Positions 35,195 to 45,665 of a DNA stretch of 64,000 nucleotides are shown here, piece by piece; positions within the stretch are counted from its first letter, which is position 1; each line of letters opens with the position of its first letter. The stretch spans positions 218,477,679 through 218,541,678 of the forward strand of contig CM055265.1 of the NCBI GenBank assembly GCA_029237695.1. The letters run 5' to 3'. The stretch is from Conchocele bisecta (taxonomy: Eukaryota; Mollusca; Bivalvia; Lucinida; Thyasiridae). The notes under the pieces were generated by a model. The model searched no databases, was not told where the DNA came from, and worked only from the letters and a program-made list of their open reading frames with translations. The position numbers and the translations under genes were made by a program.

Positions 35195-35381
35195 CTTTTG
35201 ACTGGGCTTGGGTGCTGGGCTATTCCTGGCTATGAACGAGCGTACCAGCCCGCCACGGTTCACGGAGGCGGGCCTCACTGGGTTGTTCAGGGGCTTCAGT
35301 TGGTTGAGGAAGGACTGCACGTGGGGCTGCATCGTCTTTGTCCGTGGGCCCGTCGGGGACAGAATGTCACTATCACTTGAA
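35195..35381 (-). CDS. INCENP: INCENP exon with the conserved pre-helix block
   Basis: A 187-nt exon with acceptor TTACAG before 35381 and donor AAG/GTAG after 35195, entering with one base and leaving in phase 0. The peptide contains SDSDILSPTGPRTK, then QPHVQSFLNQLKPLNNP and VNRGGLVRSFIARNSP. The last matches the vertebrate INCENP block before the helix (FLHTVQ ... VMKSFIKRNTP), the best identifier of the gene in this window. Confidence 0.93.
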
Positions 35382-36140
35382 CTGTAATAGACGTGACCAA
35401 TGCCCGCTCTTTAGTCGGCGAAATGTTGAAAATGTGACAACCAAACATTGACCTACGGGTTGGTTTAAACAGTATTTATTTCATCTGAATAAGCACATGT
35501 TGTATATACATTAGTTGGATGATTGACGAGAATGCAAAATATGCGTGTATAATACCTCTTTCCTAACCTACGTCAAATACAGAAAAAAATTCTGAATTCA
35601 CCAATATGTAGTTGAACAATGATATTTGTTTGGTGTGCATTTTCCTCTCAACTTGAAGCGTAACAGATATAATGTCAATGATTTATTAAATCATTTGATA
35701 TCAATTGTCTGACCATTTCCAATATCCGACATTCTCCAAGTACCAATAACATCACGAGGTTGGAGAGCTACAGTAGGTGATTATATTAACTTTCTGACCA
35801 TGTACTTCAATTAACAAGAAGTTTGTCTAGCGAAGCCAGAGCTGAGCTCCAGTATCATGAGTATGATCAAGCAAACGGCTGGATTTCGAGCATTCAAGTC
35901 CATTCCTATCTTATAATCTCGACCAATCAAATTCCTGCTTTCTAGCAGAACCGAGAACATGCTCGCGATGTTATATACAGGACAGATGTTTTTGTGATGT
36001 TCCCCCTCTAAACAGGACATCACAAAAACATCTGTGATCTTATTTTTGACGGGTTTCTTGGGTCATTTATCTTGGGATAATGTATGTACATGATAGCATA
36101 GCATACATCTATGGCTCAGAATGATCAAATGCCTGCATTA

Positions 36141-36187
36141 CAGTGGAACATCTCTAAACGAACACCCGGTTTAGAGAGGTTTCACTG
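36141..36187. mobile_element. 47-bp pogo/Tigger-like mini-element
   Basis: CAGTGGAACATCTCTAAAC and its near reverse complement GTTTAGAGAGGTTTCACTG meet almost back to back, flanked by TA on both sides. It consists of little more than two terminal repeats and lies 29 bp from an INCENP donor. It is present in both arms (about 62152-62198). Confidence 0.8.
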
Positions 36188-36218
36188 TAACAAGAGATCA
36201 AGATTTGTGGTAACATAC

Positions 36219-36347
36219 TCGTCTTCGTCAGTTTTCCGCCGGTTGGTGGGCGTGTGTGGCTCCAGGTCCGAGTCTGTGCACGAGCGTTTGGGCAGCCGGG
36301 TCTCTGGGTCCGAGCCCGCCTCATGCTGACGTTTCCGAGTCTTTGTC
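36219..36347 (-). CDS. INCENP: INCENP exon, acidic/basic linker
   Basis: A 129-nt exon, acceptor TCTAG before 36347, donor GA/GTATGT after 36219, phase 2 in and 2 out. The peptide TKTRKRQHEAGSDPETRL continues KRSCTDSDLEPHTPTN and RRKTDEDE. It lacks the five residues MTPTN that the other arm has in tandem at this point, a 15-nt in-frame length polymorphism. Confidence 0.9.
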
Positions 36348-36499
36348 CTAGACGGCCAATAGGAGTGTATAGTCACAACATAGATGGGAAAATGCCCTAC
36401 AATGGTGGTTAATTCTGCCATATTCCAAGGTAATTTTACGACTAAAATGTTTGTAAGTGCAAATTTAGGATCGAGTGGAAATTTAATTGATGGATTTAC

Positions 36500-36890
36500 A
36501 TTTATTGATGGATGATGACTAATAATGATGACTCAGGCCTGCAGAGATAGAAGCTATTTAAAAACTTTAACGCAGATTTTGGACGCACGGACGCACGGAC
36601 GCACGGACGCACGGACGCACGGACGCACGGACGCACGGACGCACATTCTTACAAATGGATACTTATGTGGCTTATCACATGTTAAATATTAGCCACATAA
36701 AACGATTTTTAGCCACATAAAAGGATTTTTTAAGTGGCTAATTGTAACCAACCCTATCCTTTACTAAGTCCATAACCCTGTGGGGCTAGCCACATAAGTA
36801 CCCTAATGTGTGCCCGCACGGACGCACGGACACCCGGATATCATTATGATCACTATGTCTCGCTTTCCTCACGCGGACTCAGCAAAATTG
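36500..36890. mobile_element. Tandem-core element end with word-array insert
   Basis: A core fragment (GATGATGACTAATAATGATG), eight GGACGCAC repeats (36582-36645), insert 36658-36803, more microsatellite and the decayed hairpin GTCTCGCTTTCCTCACGCGG. Mirrored at about 61490-61800. Confidence 0.85.
36658..36803. repeat. Word-array insert, word GTGGCT/AGCCACAT
   Basis: Ends GGATACTTATGTGGCT and AGCCACATAAGTACCC. The word GTGGCTTA / TAGCCACATAA occurs six times in both orientations, with CCAACCCTATCC inside. The outer frame and insertion context equal those of 33142-33278, but the word differs. Confidence 0.87.
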
Positions 36891-36896
36891 GCTAAG

Positions 36897-37140
36897 GGCT
36901 TTTCCAGAATTAATGGTATGGGGGGGGGGGGGGGGGGGGGAAGGCAGTTTTTTTTACCCACCACCAATACAAAAAAAATAATTTAATACCCCACCACCCA
37001 TGCTTTTGAATTATTGCTTCACCCCCACCACCCATGCTTGAATTATCACTTCACCCCACCCGCCCTAATTGAATTATTATTTTCATTTGCCCCAACCCCC
37101 ATAATTATTCATTTTCCCTTGCCACATACAATCGATTACA
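36897..37140. repeat. Poly-G and CCACCACCCATGC word repeat
   Basis: Starts GGGCTTTTCCAGAATTAATG, a terminus also seen inverted at 40195-40231. Then a run of about 20 G (36920-36940) and four imperfect copies of CCCCACCACCCATGCTT/GAATTATT. Mirrored at 61250-61460. Confidence 0.8.
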
Positions 37141-37333
37141 CATCGTGAAAATCTTGTTGGAACGTAAATGTCAATTGTCACGTACACCATTTCAGTTTAC
37201 CGCCGTTACATCAGCTGTTATTCCAAGTATGTATGGTCGCTCGTTAGGGGCATTTATTTCCTTCATTTATAAGGGATGGGTTGTGGGCTAGTGGGTTCAA
37301 ACATCGCCTTATGCATCAAAAATATACTTTCAT

Positions 37334-37475
37334 CAGGGCCGTAGCCAGAGGTAAAAATCTACCGAGGCAAATCTTATGAAACGTGTATACAGCGCGACCC
37401 GCATCATAAAAAAAAATCAGCAAAATTTCTACCGAGGCAACTGCATTGGTTCGCCTCAACGTGGCTACGGCCCTG
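37334..37475. mobile_element. Short hAT-like MITE
   Basis: Ends CAGGGCCGTAGCCA and TGGCTACGGCCCTG are inverted. Inside, CTACCGAGGCAA occurs twice. Present in both arms. Confidence 0.75.
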
Positions 37476-39289
37476 TTCATAGTATATTCATCCCACTGGT
37501 CTGTCGGATGGGACTGTGTTCCCGTCTCTATATGACCTCAGCTGTTGCTGGGACTTTCACTTTTTTCCTTCTAGATGCTCTGTGCTTCATTCTGAGGTAT
37601 ATTTAGCATTAAATAGATCACATTTTCCCCTGAAAAACTATGCTATAATTAGGAAAAATTGGCAACATAATCCATTTCAATTTAAAATAATACTTGCAAC
37701 AAGAAGTCAGTACATGTATAACAGGGATTCCGCTGGGGAAAATAAAAGAATCGCCACTTAAAAAAAAAAAAAAAAAAATCTTTTTGTTTGTTTTTTTTCT
37801 CCAAAATTGTAATTTTTTATCGCCATTCTCAACAGATTTACAAGATTCACAAAAGTGGTCCCTGGGACCTCAAATCCGGATTTCCTATGCCTGTTATACG
37901 CATAGAAACGATAATTAAGAGCGTTAAAGTTCTTTTCCACCCTGTGAAGGAACATGAATTTATTCCTCTAAATATTTGTTTCTTGGCATGTCGACGCGAT
38001 AATTTACATAAAATAAATCAATAACCATCGATTGCAAAACGTGATTATAATACTGTATTATACACATTTTTTACACAGCGACTTCAATTCTTTTTCGTCT
38101 TGGAGCCGTAGACAAGAAGAAACGGAATTAATTTCTACACTGCGTCGGCAAAGAAACAAAAATTAGCATCCCTTAGATTGAACACACATCGGCAAAAAAA
38201 AAAACATCATTTATACAGTTAATACTACTTACAATTACAATTACTTTTTCGAAGCCTCGAAGGAATGCTAATTATCGTTCTTTCGTGACATAGAAATTAA
38301 TTTTAAGGTTGTGAACTGGAAAAAACAAACCATTAGAGGCATACAATTTACGTTCGTTCGCGGCAAGTAAACAAAATGAAATGTATGAGCTACTGTGAAC
38401 AGACATGCATTTAGGCTTACTTTCAGTTTCAGTTTCTACAATACATCAGCTTGCATTGGGAGGCGAAGCATGCATGCTTTATGCAGGATGTGGGACTACG
38501 TGATGGGAGAATGCTTGTTATAAATTTTAGTCAGGGTGGGTCACATTGTTATCTGCTAAAATTATGATCAGTGTAGACCATCATGGCATGGTCAGTTTCA
38601 TTATCCAAGCAACTAGTCTACTCTATGTAAACACATCTACAAAACACATGTTTATTCGGCTGAACTAAATATAGGGTGTAACGTGATGGAATGTACGGTC
38701 GACTCCATTCAATCACACTATGTACAAAGTAGCAACACAGTGATTCGTTGTATATTGCCGAGTCATTGTGTCGATGTACAAAGTAGTAACACAATGATTC
38801 GCCCAATTCGCCAACTCGCAGCACGTACACTTTTTGTACATGGCTGCTTTGACGATAATGTGCTTGCGCAAACAGAAAGAGGCTGACGGAGAATTCGCTA
38901 CCCTGCAGTTTCGCGCTTAGAAGTTTCGCACATTTTCCTAAGGAGGTTTCGATACCCACGAAAGTGTACGAGGTGCGAAATGTACAAATAGCAAACACGC
39001 AGGTAGCGAAACCACCGTAATTCCGAAAAAAATATACCGTCAAGTCGGCCCATGTCAACTCGGACCCGGGACGATTTAAATCAAATACAACGGAAACTTT
39101 TTTTTTAATTTTTTTTATTCTGATCCCATATTTATTTTATTTATTTCACCTGCTAAATAGCCACCTTGATTTATTTCACCCTAGGATGATAGACCCACGA
39201 TGCACACATTTCAATTTTAGAAAACCCCACCATGCACAAAATTCATTTTTTTGAAAACCCCACCATGCACAAAATTCATTTGTTGGAAC

Positions 39290-39603
39290 ACCCCCATCAC
39301 ACAGGCGATTCTAGCGTGTCTTGGATGGTCAATTATTGTTTGTATAAACATAAAACACCTTTCTAAACAATGTACAAAACAATTCAAAAGTTCCCGGGTG
39401 TAAATATAATAATACTTAGAAAGGTACAAAACTCCCATTCGCCACCATTGTAACGAAAAGCCACACAATGTAGACAATTGGAACTCGCCTATACAACGCA
39501 TTACAGCGTGTCGAAACCGCTGCTTGGGGTGGGTTTTCGGCATAGATTTTACAGTTGCTAATACATTAACATAAATCTCAAAGATTTCGAGTGTAAACTG
39601 CAT
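39290..39603 (-). CDS. Outward ORF in left arm of the palindromic element
   Basis: The open frame starts MQFTLEIFEIYVNVLATV at 39603 and runs outward, including CGFSLQWWRMGVLY. It matches the ORF in the opposite arm at most positions (K/R, P/H and E/A differences) up to RHARIA. The frame continues past the element end to 39217. It may be a by-product of the terminal repeat. No domain is recognised. Confidence 0.25.
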
Positions 39604-40158
39604 TAAAAACGCGTCTCACTAACCTAAATTCGCTTTTTAAAATCATACACGTTTACTTCCGCATTCTCAATGACTATTAGCCGCCATCTTTGAAAATAGT
39701 TCAATCACGTGCACGCAGTGGTTTGGTTGGTTACTGGAGACTGACGTCATTTCCATAAGCCAACCAAATCAGTGCGTGTCACATTAATTTTTAATCAGGA
39801 AGCAAAGGTGTACGATTTTAAAAAGCGAATTTAGGTTAGTGAGACGCGTTTTTAGTGCCGTTTACACTCGAAATCTTTGAGATTCATGTTAATGTATTAG
39901 CAACTGTAAGATCTATGCCGAAAACCCACCACAAGCAGCGGTTTCGACACGCTGTAATGCGTTGTATAGGCGAGTTCCAATTGTCTACATTGTGTGGCTT
40001 TTCGTTACAATGGTGGCGAATGGGAGTTTTGTACCTTTCTAAGTATTATTATATTTACACACGGGCACTTTTGAATTGTTTTGTACATTGTTTAGAAAGG
40101 TGTTTTATGTTTATACAAACAATAATTGACCATCCAAGACACGCTAGAATTGCCTGTG
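39300..40158. mobile_element. Palindromic MULE-like element (copy 1 only)
   Basis: Ends CACAGGCGATTCTAGCGTG and CACGCTAGAATTGCCTGTG are inverted, with inverted repeats of about 350 bp each and a central spacer of about 150 bp. The element is flanked by a direct repeat CCCCATCA(C) (39292-39300 and 40159-40167). The other arm has the empty site at 58530-58537. An 8-9-bp duplication and very long terminal repeats fit a Mutator-like or foldback element. Both arms carry the same open frame directed outward. Confidence 0.85.
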
Positions 40159-40181
40159 CCCCATCACCCATCCAAATTTAA
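39855..40181 (+). CDS. Outward ORF in right arm of the palindromic element
   Basis: 108 codons from MPFTLEIFEIHVNVLATV, the mirror of the frame at 39603-39290. It shares RFRHAVMRCIGEFQLST and WWRMGVLYLSKYYYIY. Coding status is unproven. Conservation of an open frame in both arms is expected simply because the arms are inverted copies. Confidence 0.25.
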   Translation: MPFTLEIFEIHVNVLATVRSMPKTHHKQRFRHAVMRCIGEFQLSTLCGFSLQWWRMGVLYLSKYYYIYTRALLNCFVHCLERCFMFIQTIIDHPRHARIACAPSPIQI

Positions 40182-40224
40182 ATCGGATGACGTCCAACCC
40201 CCCCATACCAAAAATTCTGGAAAA

Positions 40225-40450
40225 GCCCCAAGTCGATTATGCGGAAAAAATATGTTAAGGTAAAAAAAGGTCACATGTTGGACAGTGGTATGTGATGGGC
40301 ACCTGTTGGTTATAAAATTGTGGAAGCATGGTGGTTCTCAGTGGCACAGTAACAGAGAAATGGACAAAACACGAAAACTTTACATTGGACTTGGACGCCG
40401 CCACCCATCCGCACGGCTGTCATCAATCCAAAAGCCGGGATTTTTAACTC
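40225..40450. repeat. Single-core relative of the 28.6-29.2 kb element
   Basis: Contains GGTCACATGTTGGACAGTGG, ACACGAAAACTTTACATTGG and the terminal AATCCAAAAGCCGGGATT hairpin. Mirrored in the other arm. Confidence 0.75.
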
Positions 40451-40524
40451 TTTGCATGCTGGGAAACTTGTGGGCTATAAATAGCGCAAAACTAGCGGAC
40501 AAAAAATCATCATATTTTCTTGTA

Positions 40525-40880
40525 TTTCTCCCCGTAAATATCATGAATATGTCTTGAAATTTCAATTCTAACGAAATTTCAAGACATATTTACAGAGAGA
40601 AATAAAACATATACTCCTAATTCGTTTGGCGGATATTTTCGCCGCTAGAATGCAAAGCTAAAATAAATAAAACAAGAAATGCGTCTGTCGAACGCGGATG
40701 CCACCTGCAGCATATTTGAGAAACTGTGACAAAGTGGTTAACCGAAATTTGAGAAACTGTGACAAAGTGGTTAACCGAAAAGTGTGACGGACGGACGGAC
40801 GGACGGACGGACAGACGGACGGACGGTCCAAACACTATATGCCACCAGTTTCTTCGAAACCCGGTGGCATAAAAAACGGC
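40525..40880. mobile_element. Hairpin plus tandem-core element end
   Basis: An inverted pair ATGTCTTGAAATTTC / GAAATTTCAAGACAT (40545-40590). Then two tandem 32-bp units ATTTGAGAAACTGTGACAAA, a GGACG microsatellite (40788-40826) and the terminal hairpin TATGCCACCAGTTTC / GAAACCCGGTGGCATA. Confidence 0.8.
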
Positions 40881-41003
40881 TAAAAATATTGACACAGATT
40901 TTACAGACGGGCGGCACATCATTGTAATCATGATATCAAGCTCTGTAAACAGGTTCAACAAGAGTTACGGTGATCAGATTGAATCCCCTATATATCAGCT
41001 TAC

Positions 41004-41184
41004 CTTGTGGCACGTGGGGCCGGCGCCTGTGGGCTACTGAAGGCATCGTCACTGCTACCTGTGTCGCATGCAGGCAGTGTCTGGATGGCTGGCTTCCTCA
41101 TCTTGGAGCGCGTCACTCGTTTCCCGGCGTCACCATCAGCCGAGCGACAGCTGCCAGTACCCTGCCTGTCTATCTCACCGAGAC
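41004..41184 (-). CDS. INCENP: INCENP middle-region exon
   Basis: A 181-nt exon, acceptor TTGCAG before 41184, donor CAAG/GTAAG after 41004. It enters with two bases and leaves with two. The peptide LGEIDRQGTGSCRSADGD continues KRVTRSKMRKPAIQTL and SSPQAPAPRAT, low-complexity and basic, as is usual in the poorly conserved INCENP centre. It is identical in frame to the other arm. Confidence 0.88.
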
Positions 41185-41584
41185 CTGCAACATGCATCGT
41201 ATCTCACTGTGACTGGAGAAATGGGGCTTATGGGATTAATGACGATCATGATCAAATAGCACAATTCTGTAGCCTGACCTGGGACTAAAAATCAGATGAG
41301 TGCGTCATATGTCACGAGTAACATCTCAAGGGCCCGTTTCACTAAACTTCGCAAGACTAAGAAGTTTGTAAGTGCAAAACTAAAACGTACAAGAAAGTTA
41401 GCATTTGCAGCCTATTTCGGGAAATCTTTGGTGATTTTTGTTCAGATTTAATATGCGCTACATGTGGGCTGAAAATGGTAGCATTAATGAACCACGTTAA
41501 TGTGGAAAGTGAATTCATAGAAATTGTAGTACGAAGTTTAGTGAAATGGACGCCTGGTACGTGAATCTTTCTTGCTACCCTTAC

Positions 41585-41860
41585 TGGTGGCGGTGTCGGG
41601 CGGTGGGGCGGAGGGCTGGGTGACGCAGGTCCTGGTGCGCGTCGACTTCACCGTGGGCAACCCGGGCTGGGAGGGCGTGGCCGGGGCCAGCTCGTCATCG
41701 TCTGCGCTGTAGTTCGCCGAGTCCGACTCTGTCACATAGACCACGGACGACTGCGACTCCGTCTTGGACGTGTGCCGAGTCTTTGAGTGTGGGTGCTGGC
41801 GCGAACCTCAGCCACCTCGACCTGCATGTCCTCGTGTGCTGTGGCGCCTCCACACATCCG
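41585..41860 (-). CDS. INCENP: INCENP middle-region exon, frame broken in this copy
   Basis: Acceptor TTCCAG before 41860, donor CCA/GTAAGG after 41585; 276 nt against 275 in copy 2. One base is missing near 41835 and two extra are present near 41788, a net +1. The frame therefore does not recover and the downstream part (VTESDSANYSADDDELAP) is out of phase. Splice sites are intact. A second possible donor 24 nt further (CAC/GTACC, ending at 41561) keeps the same phase. Confidence 0.85.
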
Positions 41861-42826
41861 CTGGAATACAGTAGAACCTCTCTACAACGGCAGATCATGG
41901 AAAATACCGTATTTATTCTAATAGTAGCCCCCCCCCCCCACCCCCCCCCCCCCCGCCCCCACACTCCAATATTTCATAATTTGCTAATTTTTTTAATTTT
42001 TTTTAATATTATTGTCACATATAAAAGCCAAAATCATTGGTTTTAAATGGCTTTTGTATGTGAAAATAACATATTTTTATCCTATTTTCCACGTTTTGAT
42101 CCCCATGAATTGCATAGCCCAGGGTGCCTTTATTATAATACATACGGTATGTTGACATTGCCGCCATTTCTTAGTTATATCATTCCATACGTTTGCACCC
42201 ACAGTATCATGTCAGTATCGTCTCTACTATATATCTACGGTCAGCAACGTATTTAAAACACAGGCATTTTTGTTAAACCTGTTAATATGATAGTAATCGG
42301 AACACGTAACAAGTCACGTGGAATATTTGCAAACATATACACCATTCAGCCTCACAAAGACGTTTACTGGATTAATAAGTTCATTGTGCATGTGATATAG
42401 CATATAGTTTTGTCACCCCGCACATCCCCACAAAAAGTCGTTGAAATCGACGGCCAGACAGTATGAATAATGTATACAGATATGCATGTTGTTTCGCTGC
42501 AGTGACATTCTTATAAGAGCATTATGTAGACTAGATATACATCAACTACGTACATGTACATTCATCTATCTAGAATGAAATGTGAACCATTGCAGCTTCG
42601 TTGTGCATAATAATTGTGAATAAACCGGCCAATTATTATGCACACTCGAAAACAATTTAGCTGTCATTGTTACAGCAAAAATAGCGTCATGTGACGTTAT
42701 TTACAGAAAGAGCCAATCGGAAAGCGTTTCACAGTTCTAGGGGACCATCGATTTCAACGACTTTTTGCGGGGAAGACTGTACAAAATGTGAACAAAATAC
42801 TGTACATAGTGTTGTATCACCCATAC
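41861..42826. other. INCENP: INCENP intron with C-run and foldback
   Basis: A 966-bp intron. A pogo-like terminus CAGTAGAACCTCTCTACAAC begins 10 bp from the acceptor (41869). A run of C lies at 41930-41955. TAATTATTATGCACA inverted motifs occur near 42605-42645. No exon is seen. Confidence 0.7.
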
Positions 42827-42954
42827 CTGGCTGGTGTCTGCTGTGGATGTTCTGTGTGCCCGGCGTCGGTATGGGAGGTGTCCGCATCACTCTGGCTGTC
42901 CGTCTGTCCGTCCACTTCCGACTGTGTGCCACACTCCTCACTGCCACTCTCCAC
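42827..42954 (-). CDS. INCENP: INCENP acidic exon
   Basis: A 128-nt exon, acceptor CCGCAG before 42954, donor CCAG/GTATGG after 42827, phase 0 in and 2 out. The peptide VESGSEECGTQSEVDGQT continues DSQSDADTSHTDAGHTEH, strongly acidic and Ser/Thr-rich. The other arm has Val for Ala at one position (SDVD versus SDAD), a simple coding difference between the arms. Confidence 0.87.
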
Positions 42955-43094
42955 CTGCGGCCAGATTCAAAACTTTCTGAGTATGTACTTCTTTCTAATG
43001 CTCGAAATCAGGAAGTTTCATTGGCCGAGACAAGAGCTGTTCAGTGTCGGTCACTCATACTGCCTGATTTATAGTACAAAGGAGAATGCACTTA

Positions 43095-43456
43095 TAGCGC
43101 TCCAGATAAGTTGTGTGTCTAAAGAGTATTATACCCCCTGATTTCAAATTCAATGTGTATTTTACTTTTACAAATGTATTATTGATTTTACTCCTTATTA
43201 AATAGAGAACACTTGATAACAAAAATAAAGTAAATTTAAAAATTCACTTATTTGAGCTGCAAAAAGCAAACACTTTTTACAGCTCAACTATAAAGTAAAT
43301 TTTCAACTTTATTAGTATTTTCACTACTCAATTTGAAAATCCATGCGTATTTTAACATTGCTGTGAGTAATTTGTACTACCACTGTTGATAATCAATGCG
43401 TATTCTGCTGAAAGTAAGGAAGTAAAATACACCAATATGCCCCTTATCTGGAGCAC
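43095..43456. mobile_element. hAT-type MITE, GAGCTCCAGATAAG family
   Basis: Ends GCGCTCCAGATAAG and CTTATCTGGAGC, flanked by TGCACTTA and TGCACTCA (8 bp, one mismatch). It has a central AAAAAGCAAACACTTTTTAC hairpin. It abuts a serine-rich, exon-like open stretch (43463-43511) that has no usable splice sites. The same insertion is in the other arm (55350-55710). Confidence 0.82.
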
Positions 43457-43924
43457 TGCACTCAGATTGTTCTGTTGGATTAGCTGTGGCTGAGCTGTCC
43501 TCAGTCGATGTCAAGTACAAAGGAGAATTGGGCCACAAACTGACAAAGCCAAGTTTATTTCTAGTAGCGACTCAACACAAAGGGTGTATGGATTTTCTAA
43601 CCATTCTAGCTCTCCTGACGCCCTCCGGCAGCCTGATAAGGAACAATACTGTTTATCAGTCATGAGGAAATGTATGCCAGGGGAAATCTTATAGGTTTCA
43701 ATTACCAACTAGAATATGTGTTCATAATTCCAGCACAAAAATATTTACACAATTCCCTAACATTTGATTGGTCTGTAGCAAGTCTCTGTCCAAAATTTAT
43801 ATCCCAGTAAACTCCCATGCCGAACTACTTTCCGTAACCATGAGGTGCAGTTAAAATAATTCTTAAGAAAACAGAAAATAAACACATTTTCTTGATGAAT
43901 TTATTTCAAATGCTGGAATTATAA

Positions 43925-44062
43925 GGAATGAATGGCCTTTTTGTGGATATAAACTTGGAAAAGTCGCGGGAATACTGGACGAGGCCTTCCGGCCTTCGTC
44001 CAGTATTCCCGCGACTTTTCCCAAGTTTATACCCCGATAAATTCCACAAAAAGGCTATTCAT
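43925..44062. repeat. Near-perfect 138-bp hairpin
   Basis: ATTCATTCC-type ends enclose CTTTTTGTGGATATAAACTT, GGAAAAGTCGCGGGAATACT and GGACGAGGCC, then the reverse complement. Mirrored at about 54850-55005. Confidence 0.88.
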
Positions 44063-44412
44063 TACCTAATAAAACCTGGTTACCACTTTCAGAACTGAAT
44101 ATTTACACAAAGAAATATATATATTCACCTCTGGAATTAGAAAAAAAAGTGAATTGGTTTAACGTCCCAGCAACAGCTAAGGTCATAAAAAAGACGCGAC
44201 CACAGTTTAAAGACTCATCGGACAGACGAGTGGAATGGAAATCCTGTTAGTATTTATCACGCCTATGGTGAGGATTGAACTAACAGCCTCCAGCATTGAA
44301 GTCATATGCCATATCTCCTAGGCCACGGCCCATCCCTCCTGAAATTAAAATAAGCCGACCAGGCGGTGAGTTGAATCAACAAGTCACATAGGAAGTAGCA
44401 AAACAAACTTAC

Positions 44413-44463
44413 AGTAGCCTCTTTCTTCTTCAGTCGCAACCTCGTTCTGGGTCTGACTGGCTT
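44413..44463 (-). CDS. INCENP: INCENP micro-exon
   Basis: A 51-nt exon of 17 codons, acceptor TTCCAG before 44463, donor ACT/GTAAG after 44413, phase 0 both sides. It encodes KPVRPRTRLRLKKKEAT, strongly basic. It differs from copy 2 by one synonymous change. It is supported by conservation of both splice sites and by phase agreement with neighbouring exons. Confidence 0.85.
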
Positions 44464-45040
44464 CTGGAAAACAATAAACACCAGGGTCAGTGATTACAAC
44501 ATTTTGTGAGCATGTATTATGTATTCTCTGAAGAGTTATTTGACCTTGGGCAAGAGGGCTGCATTGGTGGTGTATAGAATGAAAATACAGGGTTAGAATT
44601 TAACAATTTTACAATCTTGTTTCCAAGACATTAGAAACATACGTTTTCATTTTTCTTTGTCATACTTTTTTCTGATGTTTTTAGGACATTTGCGGCAAAA
44701 TTTGAGATGTGGTGGCCATTTTTATTTCACTAGCCACGAGGACCACTGGCCTAACATTTTTACTGGTCCTGTGTTAGAACTACTGGCCTAGGACCAGCGT
44801 TAATTTCGAGCCCTGCTAATGACACTAAAGAGGTACGCGAAGTTTCAAGTCAATCGGACTTGGGGTTGTGGAGATATTCGGTACTGAAAAACATTAACGC
44901 AGATGCGGACGGATAGACACACAGACATTGCAAGGTGCGATAAAAACCCAACAATAGTGCCGAAGGTCACAACATACACCCCCATCAAAGACATGGTCAG
45001 TAAACAAGAGGTAAGTAACAGGAAACCCAATATGGAAACA

Positions 45041-45400
45041 GGGCTCCAGATAAGCTGCGTATTTGCTTAAATACCCAATTAAAATTGCCAAAAACCCGAT
45101 TGAAATCAGAATTAGCGAGTATCAAAAAGAAATGCAAATTTTGTGGTACCTTCATCATGCTGCAGAAAACGATAAACAGACCACAAATATAGCATATATT
45201 TATTATTTTTCCATGAAAACACATCTTGGTATTTCATTATGCCAAGACATGTTTTCATTTTGAAGCAAACTATTCAATAATTGCGGTCTGTTGACAGTAG
45301 TGTGATTTTATTTTACCCAATACATTTTTTGAAATACCCAATTGCTTCAGAAATGATGGAGTAACAATATTCAATTACTAATTCCTTATCTGGAGCTCTG
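45041..45400. mobile_element. hAT-type MITE
   Basis: Ends GGGCTCCAGATAAG and CTTATCTGGAGCTCTG, with flanks TGGAAACA and CGGAAATA (8 bp, two mismatches). The interior shares the family's inverted layout but has its own sequence (ACACATCTTGGTATTTCAT pair). Mirrored at 53511-53879. Confidence 0.78.
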
Positions 45401-45665
45401 CGGAAATAAATTGGGTTCTTTCTCGTGCCATGATCATGATAAACATGTATGTATTTATAATTTGGTTAAGATCCATCCAGTAGAGCGTGAGTTATCGCGA
45501 GGACAAGCTGGGAGCCACACAGTGTGAATAAACAAAATACAAATATATCCCTTGTTTTCAAAAAGGCCCGAAAAAACGATTTGTTCAGCAATTGTTGATT
45601 CGTGATAACACATGTAATCAATGACTGTGCATGTAAGACATGAAGATATACACCATATGTGTTAC

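Larger units (their letters stand above)
36348..41003. other. INCENP: INCENP intron with polymorphic insertions
   Basis: A 4.7-kb intron; flanking phases match. In the other arm the same intron lacks the 39300-40158 element and has an extra 703-bp element at 59203-59905. The stretch 37830-39100 shows no recognised feature beyond short duplicated GTACAAAGTAGYAACACA motifs at about 38719 and 38776. Confidence 0.8.
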
